Of a stretch of DNA of 64,000 nucleotides, positions 12,841-23,300 are shown piece by piece. Each line of letters opens with the position of its first letter. Position 1 is the stretch's first letter. A program made the position numbers and the translations under genes. Source of the DNA: Nymphaea colorata (lineage: Eukaryota; Streptophyta; Magnoliopsida; Nymphaeales; Nymphaeaceae); contig NC_045144.1 of NCBI RefSeq assembly GCF_008831285.2, forward strand, positions 19,111,716-19,175,715. Reading direction: 5' to 3'. The notes under the pieces were generated by a model. The model searched no databases. It was not told the DNA's origin and saw only the letters and a list, made by a program, of their open reading frames with translations.

Positions 12841-13177
12841 TAGGGGTGAACAATGAGTCGAGCTACTCGAGCTCGACTAGTCAAAGTTTGGCTCATGAAC
12901 AAGTTCATGCTGAGTCATTTGCTTAACAAGTCGAGCTCGAGTTCATAAGTCGACTCATTCAAATAATCGAGTCGAACTCGAGCTCAACGCGTAATGATGA
13001 ATATCAATTATATTCAAATGAGTTTGTCAAGCCTTAATCAAGTTGAGCTTGAGCTCAACACATAACTGCCGAGTCGAGGTCAAGATGCTTCACTCGAGCT
13101 ATTCTTGAGTTCAATCTGAGTCGAGCTCGAGGTTTCATTAATTAAACTGAGCTCGACTCAGCTTGTATTCACCCTTA
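12841..13177. mobile_element. hAT-like MITE, CGAGCTCGA family, 337 bp, with exact 8-bp target-site duplication
   Basis: It begins TAGGGGTGAACAATGAGTCG and ends GCTTGTATTCACCCTTA. The octamer GACCTGCT sits immediately before it (12,833-12,840) and immediately after it (13,178-13,185). An 8-bp duplication plus a TAGGGGTG-type terminus is the signature of hAT transposition. It is in the opposite orientation to the copies at 7887 and 15,151 and is internally shorter. No transposase is present, so it must be mobilised in trans. Confidence 0.85.
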
Positions 13178-15150
13178 GACCTGCTGATCGTAACATAGAA
13201 ATAGATGGGCAATTTGGAGTTTGATATTGTTGCGACATCTGACTTTATGTCGGTTCGGGTTAGCTCTACTTTGCCCGGAATCGACGAAGTAATGGACTCG
13301 ACCAATAGAAGAGATCGATATGGACTTTTTTAATACAAAACTCCAATACGTCCCCTTTTTTTTTCCTTTCGTTTTCTTTTTTAGTCCAGTAGATTGGATC
13401 TTTTCGACCTCATTTTTTGTCATGTTGATCTGGATTCGGGTCAAATTTCATCTGACTCATATCTGATCTATCAAACCAACCGATTTGAACTGCGGTGGGT
13501 GGTAACTGTAGGGTCCTCATGGATGACACGTGGAGCATTCGGAGCGGCAGGATGGAACTTGATTCAAAATTCATATTTACCATCTATTACTCTCTCTCTC
13601 TCTCTCTAGATCTCTCTCTCTCTAGATCTCTTTCTCTCTCTAAGATGCATATATTTTAGGGTTAGGGGTCAAGGGGAAACATCTAGTTGATGGAGACATG
13701 AGGGATTGGCTAGATAAAGTTCAACATTTTCTGGCTAGATAAAGTTCAACAATTTCTGGCCTTATTTTGCTGTTTCAACCAAAAAAATCCATTGCCAAGC
13801 TTGACTGGCCTTTAATGGAAACCCAACTCTTTCTCCTACTTATTTCTACAGGTTGTTGCAGCCATGGATGGTCAAGATAGAGTAATAATTTGGACAATAC
13901 ATTGTCAAAATAACTCTTAAAATAATTTTTTTCTCTTTTTCATTAAATTTAAAGAAAAATAAGTTGACTCTCTCTTGCATCTCGGGGAGTGGAGCAATAA
14001 GGTGGTAAGCCAAAGGGGTTCCATGTTCGAATCCCATGGTCGTTGTCACATTCGTAGGTCTACCCTGTCCTCGGATTAAGCTAGAACCTTGGAGATATAA
14101 AGATATTGTCTTGAGCACTTGCCGAGCCAAAATTTTTTCCTTAGAAGTGCCATTATATAATTTTTAAAATTTTCACCTGAGCTGAATGTAGTTTTAATTT
14201 TTTCTAAATTGAGTGGGGTATGTCTTCAAAATAAACACTAAAAACAAGTTGACTCTTTCTTAAGAAAGAGTCTCTCTCTCTTTCTCTAGATATATATGCA
14301 TGTATCTAGAGAGAGGGAGAGAGAGAGAGCTTTTGAGTTTTAATGTTACTTATGTTTGCTAAAAATAATTTTACATGTGACACTTTATATAAAGTGGTGA
14401 TCAGAATCTCCTTTAAATGCATAAATAGTCAAGATTCTACTCATTGATACAGTATAGATATCTAATTGGAGACAACTTATCCTCTCAAACACGCATGTGC
14501 ATGCATACCCACATGTGCGCGCTTACCTTGAATACACAGCTGCCTGCGTAGACACACCGCTTGTGTGTAAATTGCATTATAATTAATACCATAGAATGTG
14601 TTTGAGAACCTCAAGTATGTGACTCGAAAGAAAAGATGTTTGGTATAGCCGACATCGTGCCAGCCGGATTCATGTATAGTGAATGACTGGGAAGCCCACA
14701 TGTCGTTGTTGGTGTTGGCAGTTGTCTACATCCGCCCACCAAAATATATTTATTTTTTACATTAATAAATTCAAGTATTTTACTATTTATACATATATTA
14801 GTGTTCTTAAATTTTTGAATTCAACCAAAACTTCTAGCTCCCCCACTAGTAATCCAAAATGCATAGATTTCCAGCAGCAAAATCATTGGCATTTGAATTT
14901 GAATTTAGATTAGGCCGCCCATGATCTCTACCTCTTTAGGTACATTTTTGTTGCTGCCAATATGAAGCAAAACTTTGTTCAGGGTAAGAAGTGCCTATCG
15001 TTCGTTTTTGTTGAATGAGAAGGAGAAATATTTCATCTTATCACTCAACAAGAGGGCCGAAGTCTTTTTTGTAGCACAAGAAGTTGTTGTGCCAAGAATT
15101 TGAAATGAAAATGGTCGTCCACCAACTCTTGCCATGACCTTTGTGCCAAC
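13178..15150. other. intergenic, repeats only
   Basis: Holds CT microsatellites (13,590-13,640 and 14,265-14,330), a 27-bp direct repeat of GGCTAGATAAAGTTCAACA near 13,707-13,757, and a tRNA-like sequence at 13,982-14,060. No protein-coding gene is recognised. Confidence 0.5.
13982..14115 (+). mobile_element. SINE candidate with good B box, family C
   Basis: GGAGCAATAAGGTGGTAAGCC resembles an A-box region, and CCATGTTCGAATCCCATGG contains a near-consensus pol III B box (GTTCGAATCCC) inside a short palindrome, as in a T arm. It does not fold as an intact tRNA and continues into unrelated sequence, which fits a SINE. Confidence 0.5.
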
Positions 15151-15642
15151 TAGGGGGTGAACATGAGCCGAGTTGAGCTTGAGTTTAGTCAGTTCGAGCT
15201 GGGCTCGACTAATGAAACCTCGAGCTCCAGAATAGCTCAACGGAAGCAGCTCGATCTCGACTCTGAAGTTACGTGTTGAGCTTGATCTCGACTCGATTAA
15301 GGCTCGACAAACTCGTTTGAATGGAATTGATATTCCTGGTTATATGTTGAGCTCGAGCTTGACTCGATTGAGGCTCGACAAACTCGTTTGAATAGAATTG
15401 ATATTCATGGTTACATGTTGAGTTCGAGCTTGACTCGATGGAGGCTCGACAAACTCGTAAACTCGTTTGAATATATCAATTTGATTAAGGTTCGAGTTCG
15501 ACTCGGTAGCTACGTATTGAGCTCGAACTCAACTCGATTATTTGAACGAGTCGACTCCTGAACTTGAGCTTGACTCGTTAAGCAAATGATTCAGCTCGAA
15601 CTCATTCACGAGCTGAGCTTTAACGAGTCGAGCTCGCCCCTA
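15151..15642. mobile_element. hAT-like MITE, CGAGCTCGA family, 492 bp, with exact 8-bp target-site duplication
   Basis: It begins TAGGGGGTGAACATGAGCCG and ends CGAGTCGAGCTCGCCCCTA. GTGCCAAC lies immediately on both sides (15,143-15,150 and 15,643-15,650). Inside, a unit containing AAGGCTCGACAAACTCGTTTGAATGG-like sequence (longest shared words up to 18 bp) repeats about three times between 15,295 and 15,470, so the interior has grown by tandem duplication. No open reading frame. Confidence 0.87.
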
Positions 15643-17340
15643 GTGCCAACCTCATCGGAGATAGAGCCTTGGGTTTTATTAATTAAGAATGCTAGGGTAT
15701 AAATTCATTGTGGAAATGGGTAGATGCGGTCCCATGGCACCCAACTTAGATTTTTTCAACATAGACATTGGAGAGCATATAGATAGGTTTTCTCCAAATT
15801 TGTTTTAGCCTGATAACTGATTTTGTGCATGGGGCGGAGTGGGAGCCGGCAGGGTCTTGTAAATTTTAAAAAAATGTATTTATCCTATATAAAAATTTTG
15901 AATAATTATATATAAGCTGCTGTTAAAATTTTGAAATTATAATTCGACCCGATAAGCTTGGTTCACTAGATGGGTCTAAGAGCCCGAGCCGAGTCCAGAC
16001 GCAAACTAGCCGAGCAGCCGAGCCAATGAGCTGAGAATGGAAAATCGACGGTCTGTATTCCTTGATGCGTCCGGTATAGGGCTTTAATATGCTATAGATT
16101 GGAAGATATTAAAAATATATATACAACGTGAATATATTTCATAATGGGGTTAGTTAGTGCCTTGTATCTAGAAGGTTAAAAGTGATGCGAAAAGGATATG
16201 AAAAAAAGAAAAGGAAGGGATATGATGTCTTTGTATGGTTTTAAATATTCATTAACCCTTCTTTAATAGCAACTGCAGCAGCAACAAAGGAATAAAACAT
16301 TAGATATTAATTATAAACAAAGGAACAAAATCCTCGCATTAAGATTGGAGCGGTTGTGTCTAGAAGGAACCAAAAAAAACTTTTTAGAACAGATGGAAGA
16401 TTATTAAGGAGTTGAGAAAAAAATTAACCATACAACCCAACGTTTTATTTTTTATAGTAGAAAAAGAAAGCATAGTGCTTGGGATAAACCATTTGCTTGA
16501 ACCATAAACCTTCTAACTTGTCTCTATGGTCTCGGTATATGTCGGTTTATTTGAGATTTGAAACGATGACTGGCCGCCTATAGTCTTCTGAATCGATCCA
16601 AGTGTAGTAAAACCCTCGGATCTAATGAAATACTATCAATGCCATGGTAAAACCGTACAATCCGAGGAGGGTACACTTGACTTTTAACTTGATTTAACAA
16701 AATTGAATGAAAACTGGAAATAAGAAAACTCCAGTAAAGAAAAAGTCTTTTTTTTTTTTGTGCATACTTTTTGTTTTTAGTTATAAAAAAATGGGGGTAA
16801 TTTCCTTAATAAGAGCAACACTTCTCATAAAAACTCATACTGGTAAAATTCAATTTAGTGATAGAGAGCAATAATACAAGAGTAAAAATGAAGTTCATGA
16901 GAAAGCTTCAACAGCCGCGGTGAAAGAATATGATCCAGAAAAAAACACATAAATGGCATGCATTTTCTTTCTTCTCCCTTTTCAAAATTTGAAATTCATG
17001 TGATCCACAGTGAGATGACAAAGAAGTGGAGGGGCCTCATGTCCCCAAGGTGGGAAACAAATTTGACAAGCAATGCAAGCACCAACCACACACCTATCCA
17101 CGCCTGTCATAATTATCAACACCCACAAGAAAAAAAAACACCCAGCCTTGCTGCCTTCTCCACACTAAAGCAGGCAGAGAAGAAAAGAGGGAACCCTGCT
17201 GCCCACACCTCCTCCTCTGTGGATTTCAAATTTCAAAATAAGAAACCAGACCTGCTCCCAACAATGGTGAAACTGAAAGCTTAAGAAAGATCCCTTCTTT
17301 TTCAGTACAGTCAATTCCTCAATTGGTGCTGTTCTTGACA
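15643..17340. other. intergenic, nothing recognised
   Basis: AT-rich spacer upstream of the TCP gene with no gene identified. The open frame at 16,958-17,284 has no recognisable motif. Confidence 0.45.
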
Positions 17341-17999
17341 AGCAGGGCAGGCATGGGACCTCCCCATGGGTTCCCTACACTAGAAAACAGAGAGGCCCAA
17401 CCCACAAAAACCACAGTCTTATTCATCATTTTCATATGATACAGCCACTGTAAGGAAAAGTGAGAGGATGGTACTTGTTTGTCATTTATATGGAGGCAAA
17501 CAGAGTCTGTTTTTGATGTTTGGTAGATCTTGATTATGTATGGGGATGTGGGGAGTCACTGTTCAGGGGGCTTAGAATAATCTAAAAAGTCATTTAGAAG
17601 AATAATCTAAAGTATCCGTGAGAAAGGGGGAAGAAACATGATCCTGTCCAGCGGCAAAACCACCATGAATGAATGATTCATTAGGGATTATGTGGGGAGA
17701 TGGCCCCCAAGAAACATGATCATGTCCGACTCCTTCTCCTCCACAGGAATCATTTTTTAGGATTATCAGGTGAACATGCTAGCTAATACAATGCAGCTTT
17801 GGATCTGAAAAAGTGGGGGAAAGAGAGAGAACAAGGGCAAGCAGCAACTTTGTAAAGGATTCATTTTGTCAGAATCTACTCACTCCAAACAGTTGAAGCC
17901 ATGAAAAAAGCAAACTTTGGTCCTTAAGAAAAAGAAGAGATAAAAAGAGAGATATGAACATAGAATAAAGGGAAAAGGGGAAAACCAGTATGAATGCAG

Positions 18000-18338
18000 A
18001 GACCTTCCCTTTCTTTCTTTTTCTTATAGAGAGATATAGAGAGGGGAAGAGGGAGAGGGAGAGGGAGAGGGAGGTGGTTCGTTCATTATTTCTGCACCTC
18101 TGCGACGTTCTGGAGTACAGCAGAAGCATAAAAGAAAAGAAACTAATAATAAAGGGGTAAAGGAGAAAGGAGGAGGGAGAAGGAGGTGGAAATGGGAGCA
18201 GTGGCAATCAAAGCTACCTGCTACCACTCTTTCACCAGCTGTACCATTGGCAGAGTGCCACGTGGGGATGTTGAGTTGCTTGTAAGAGATACATGGTGGC
18301 AATAATGGCAGCAGCAGCCATGGGAGGGAAGGAAATAA

Positions 18339-18375
<37 letters not shown>

Positions 18376-19116
18376 GAAGAAGGGGATCCATGGAATGTGG
18401 GAAAGGGCTCTTTAGGGAAGAGTATGGCAGTTAAAAGTTGATTTTTGCTGAACAGTCAAAACTCCCCTCTCCCCAAACGGTCAAAAAGGTTGTATCAGCA
18501 GAAGACAGTTAAAAATAAAAAGGCTCCGCCACACTTCTCTCTCCCTCTCTCTCTCCCCATCTTCTCTGTAATGACTCTGGGTAGATTCGGGTAGAAATCT
18601 ACTGTCTTTTTCTCTACTTGTTATCCGGGTAAAGAAAGCCTTTTCTCTCACAAGAGTAGAATTTTTAAGGCTTACTTTCTCTTTAGTAACTCGGTGGCTC
18701 CTGTCTCTCTGACTTTGGATAGAATCTCTCTCTTTAGTAACTTGGTACAAAGCTCGGCTCTCTCTGTCTTCTCCTCTCTCTCTCTCTCTCTCTCTCGCAT
18801 CTTGGTAAAACCATTGAAGTCTACCTTCTCTCTCGAGTGGCTTTTCGTACCTCCCTCCCTCTCTCTATCTAGAACCATAGATGTCTACCTTCTCTCTCTA
18901 ATAGCTTTTGGTACCTCACTCTCTTCTTCCCTCTTGCTGTTTCCTTTCTTTTTCCTTCTGCTTGCTTTTCCTATTCTTTCTTTTGAAACCCCCGGAGTTC
19001 GTCCTGATCACAGACCCTTACTGGTATAAACAAACAGTGAAAACCCATGAAAATTTAATCTTTGGAGGTCCGTCTTTTACGCAGAAAAGGACTATCTTTT
19101 TTTTTTTTCCCGCTGA
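18000..19116 (+). promoter_or_regulatory. GA/CT-rich promoter and 5' leader of the TCP20-like gene
   Basis: Long GA-repeat blocks (18,028-18,075 and 18,339-18,370) are followed by CT-repeat blocks (18,535-18,560, 18,700-18,800 and 18,845-18,960). GA/CT tracts of this kind are known plant core-promoter and leader features (Y patch, and GAGA motifs bound by BASIC PENTACYSTEINE proteins). A possible TATA box, TATAAAC, lies at 19,025-19,031. A three-codon upstream reading frame (ATG at 19,047, stop ending 19,058) would lie in the leader if transcription starts further upstream. The true start site cannot be fixed from sequence. Confidence 0.45.
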
Positions 19117-19914
19117 ATGGATCCCAAGGGTTCTTCAAAGGGGCCATCTCAGGAGGTGCCCAAGTTCCATCAAGCGCTGGGCCTGCCGAGGGACAACAAG
19201 ATGGAATCCAAGGATTTGCAGATAGTGGCGGCCGAGAAAGAAGAAGGAAAGAAGCAGCTCGCCCCCAAAAGAAGCTCCAACAAGGACAGGCACACAAAGG
19301 TGGATGGGAGAGGGAGGAGGATCAGGATGCCTGCTCTGTGTGCAGCCAGGATCTTTCAACTCACAAGAGAATTAGGCCACAAATCTGATGGAGAGACCAT
19401 ACAGTGGTTACTGCAGCAGGCGGAGCCATCCATTATAGCAGCCACTGGAACCGGCACCATCCCCGCCTCAGCCCTTGCAGCTGCCGGCGGCTCCATGTCT
19501 GCACAGGGGAGCTCTGTGTCTGCTGGCCTCCATCAGAAGATGGATGAGTTGGGCCATGGAGTTGGAGGTGGAAGGAGCAATTGGGCGATGACAGTGGGCA
19601 GATCTCATTCAGCTACTGGTAGTCTATGGCCTGGTGTCAGTGGTTTCACATCTGGATTTTTACACTCTTCTGCCCCTTCAACATCTAACTTGGGTTCTGA
19701 AAATATCAATTTCATACCAAGAATTGGTTTTTCTGGGTTTGAATTGCCAAGCACCCATCTTGGGCCTGTGAATCTGAGCTCAATCTTGGGTACCCACAAC
19801 CAATCTCTTCCAGGATTGGAGCTTGGGCTTTCTCCTGATGGTCATATTGGGGTACTAACCTCCCAGGCATTGAATTACTACCATCAGATGGGGCAGAACA
19901 GAGGTGGTCAAATT

Positions 19915-19946
<32 letters not shown>

Positions 19947-19950
19947 ACAG

Positions 19951-19982
<32 letters not shown>

Positions 19983-20031
19983 GCAGCAGCAGCAAACTAG
20001 TAAGGATGATTCGCAGGGATCACGACATTAG
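19117..20031 (+). CDS. TCP20: TCP20-type class I TCP transcription factor, 304 aa, single coding exon
   Basis: DNA-binding regulator of cell proliferation and growth genes, nuclear; family members bind GC-rich sites of the GGNCCCAC type. The TCP basic helix-loop-helix domain spans about residues 50-110, with the basic region [17 protein letters not shown] and helices ending in [15 protein letters not shown]. Class I is shown by the short basic region. Assignment to the TCP20 (PCF1/2) branch rests on the MDPK start, the conserved GLELGLS segment near residues 230-240 and the KDDSQGS ending, all as in Arabidopsis TCP20. The start is the first ATG in frame with the domain. A run of 27 glutamines at residues 267-293 sits just before the conserved C-terminal tail; in Arabidopsis this position holds only a short Q/H-rich stretch. 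No coding intron, as is usual for the group. The function is by homology and the polyQ effect is unknown. Confidence 0.95.
19915..19995 (+). repeat. in-frame CAG/CAA repeat encoding 27 glutamines
   Basis: 27 consecutive Gln codons mixing CAG and CAA within the TCP20-like coding sequence. Mixed codons make the tract less slippage-prone than pure CAG, yet it is still likely to vary between accessions. Confidence 0.95.
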
Positions 20032-20202
20032 CGAGTGTGTAGATTGCTGGTTTGAGAAGACACAAGCTGCACATATCTTTCTAAAGCAGTGGAAAGAGAC
20101 CTTGCTGATCCAGTCTTTGTTGGAATTGCCATCTATGCTGGAATCGGGCTTGTGCTTTGCTTTCTTTCCCTGCAAAGGTTTCATCAAGGTCTCAAAATAC
20201 AG

Positions 20203-20326
20203 GTACTTGCTTTTGCTCATTCTCTTGCTGTTGCTTGAATTATAAATAACTGATACTGGTTTATAGAATTCTCTTCCTTGAGGCTTAAATAGTTACAAAA
20301 TCCTTTTGCTTGTGTCATATTTGCAG
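20203..20326 (+). other. possible 3' UTR intron of the TCP20-like gene
   Basis: AATACAG|GTACTTGCTTTTG at 20,203 and TGTCATATTTGCAG|GGG at 20,326 form a good plant donor/acceptor pair with a T-rich 124-bp interior, starting 172 bp after the stop codon. This is inference from splice signals only. Confidence 0.4.
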
Positions 20327-23300
20327 GGGAACACTCGAAAGATGGATTGCTTCTTGAGATTGGATCTCTTTTCCCTTTTTGTCTTTGATCTTTTATGTCA
20401 AGGTGTGTTCATAAGAGCAAAAAACGGTAAAAAAAAAAAAACCATTGTTGGTTATTCGTTATCAAGTTTAGGTGGATTGGTGATTGGCTTGGTTTCAAAG
20501 AACTTAGGATTCAAGACTCAGAAGTATGCAAGTTATATAATTTTTAAGGTAGAGTTTGTAAAGTACAGAAATAATATATATTCTGTTTTGCATTTGATGT
20601 GAGTTGTACTACAAAGATCAATAAGCAGTAGTTACTTGTTTTGCCTATAAATTTGATCATCCTACCTGTGTAAACAGTTGAAGAAATCCACGATGATGGT
20701 GATCATAGAACCAAGCAGGATCTTATGCCCCAGTTACCTCTTAAAGTGCCCCTCTCTATGCTTTATGTGGAAATCTTTACCCTGATATTCTTTCCATGTC
20801 TGAGAACCATGCCAATTTGAGAGGGAACAAGGTATATCTCAATTTGCTCTCATTGCAATATCAAGTTCAGATGGAACGGTGGAAAGCAATATGAAACTTC
20901 ACTGCAGAAAAGGTGAGTTTTTATTCTTCTTCAGGTGATCAAAACCAGGTACGGTAAAACACTGTTGGTCTTGCTGGTGATGCTGAATTTCAGCAAGAAC
21001 GGATCTTGGGGCATTCGTTTCAATGGTTTTTAGTTTGAAGTCCGCATTGATTTTTCACAAGAACACTAAGCCTTGAAAATTTTTCACATTTGTTATCACA
21101 CTAAATTATTGGATTTCACAACGTTGGTTCTTCTACACTGTTATCTGCATGTTCTGGTCATCAGTAGAGCTTCATTTGTAATTGTTGAACCTTCCAGTTC
21201 ACTGAGGCGGATTTTCTACCCACATATATTTGCTTTACTAATTTCACTCTTGCTTTACTCTAAGTTTTCCTCTTTCATTTTTCTGTATCCACTCCATCAT
21301 CCAAAGAACAAATTTAGTTTTGAAAACCAATCTCATCGATGCCACTTTCTTCTTAGTACCTGACCTTTTGCCTCAAGCTTCTCCTTCTCAAGGTCAAGTT
21401 GTTTCCATCCACAGGTAACTCTGCTTCTCTACTAGAATCAGGCAACAGTACTTTCCACAATCTTTGGTTTCTAGTGGAGAACTTGATGCAATTCACACTG
21501 AAACCAAGTTGCCAACTATCATTGAGCTGACGGGGAAAATAACTATTTTTCTTTTCTGTTGTGTCATAAATTCTTGCTATTTATGGGTCTGTTCTGTTGC
21601 ACTGTCAGAGCAAATTGTTCAAAAAGGTTGCTTAAGAAATGCAGCATATAAAATTGAAACAGAACAGTTCGATTCCATTGGATTTCTTGGTCAAGTAAAC
21701 TAGTTCCTAAGCTTGTTTTCTTTAGATTGTTAGGAGTAATCTTGTGCTATCTGTTTTTTCTTCCGAACAACATGATAAACACAGTCAAATCTGTCTATGG
21801 ATTCAGCGGTTAGGTTTTTTCTCTTTTTTCAAGATTTGAGGCAAGACTGGCATTCTTTTATATCATTCCTAACTTCGAGATCATTAATATCTTTCACAGT
21901 CTATCTGTACACTGTTTGTGATAGTTTGTGCTATGCGAGCAAAGGACACTGAGCATCACCATCATGAATGAACCAGTTAAGCTTCTGGCGCTGAACCTAC
22001 CTCAGTGAAAGTAAGTGAAAGGAGAAATGTAGACATATCATGAATCACTATTTGCACACATTAGTTTTTACCACGAAGCCAAACGAATAAGTTTTCCTCT
22101 GGTTTCTTTCTTTTGCCATTTAAACCATGCCCTTCACTATTCACATTGTTGGTTTCCTGGAATAACAGTTTTTTACACGAAGAAAAACTCCAAGCTCTCG
22201 TTAAGATACAAAGTGCTTATTTTGTAATGCGAAATGAAAATGTATTCCTCCGTTTTGTAAGTTTTGGCATGCAAAAACTTACAGTTGAATGGCATCTTTC
22301 CAAAAGAAAGACATTTTACGCGCATTCGTAAGTGTGTTCGAGTGCCCAAAACTACGATGAAAAAAATGAGAAAACGAACAGTCATTTTGGGTTTATAATT
22401 GAGTTTCGCTTTCAAAGAGATAATAATGCATCATTAATCACTAATAGATTATTAAAGGTCACTGATTTGTCAAGTACTGATAAATTACCCAGAACTGGTG
22501 TCGCAATCACTTGCTGGCCTCATCACCATTTCACAGTGGTGATGATTCATTCTGGCAAATGGAGCCCACAGAAATCTCATCTGTCCAAGGATTGCTCAAA
22601 CTTAGAGATTAGTCCAGATTTCGCGCTTATCTAATGGAAAAGCAACACACATGAAAGAATGATTATGTCTCTGATCCTTGTGGATCTTGGGAATCTAAAG
22701 CTTTAGAAGTTTGCTGTCAAACTCACATGGAGTGCTTTATCTGTGAACCCACGTTTGAGTTTTTCCTGTCTGTTCTTTACTGTTCTCTTCCCTGAGGTCT
22801 TTACATTCTGCAAATTTTGTCTTCTCTCATGCAAAACATGGGGTCAGTTGCTAACCCCATGCTTGATCTTCTTTATTATGGCTTTCAGTTGCATTATCAG
22901 AATATGGGTCTAATTCTCAGCAGTTAGCTTCCTGACTTTGCCTGAGACTGATGCCTGTGCGGCTCGAATTACCGGCAGCAGATGCCGGAAATCATTCCGG
23001 CAGGACTAGAATCTCCGCCGACGCTGGAAACCTTCTTGAATTAACTATTGCCATTGAGTCAAGCAATGGCCATTAGAGCTTGTCATGACCTGCATTTTAA
23101 TGGAACTCTGCAGGTTGTAACTAAAACATAACTTATCTGTGGGATAGGGTAATGCTGAAGGAACAAGCAGTCAACAGCATATTATATTGGATTCTCCACA
23201 GTAGAACAAATATTGGGGAATCATATTCACATGGAGATGAAGAGGAGCTAATGATAATGTCATGTTGGTTTCCTCCATCTTTTGGTCCGTCTTGGGTTTC

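Noticed and set aside
13982-14060. A tRNA gene
   Set aside because: The B box is good, but no acceptor stem or anticodon arm can be drawn, so a SINE is preferred.
17869-18878. Minus-strand frames rich in Ser/Leu/Pro or Arg/Glu
   Set aside because: They are translations of GA/CT microsatellites in the TCP20 leader and have no domain.
19062-19388. A 108-codon frame overlapping the TCP20 start
   Set aside because: It begins at a non-ATG codon, is a shadow frame, and lacks any motif.
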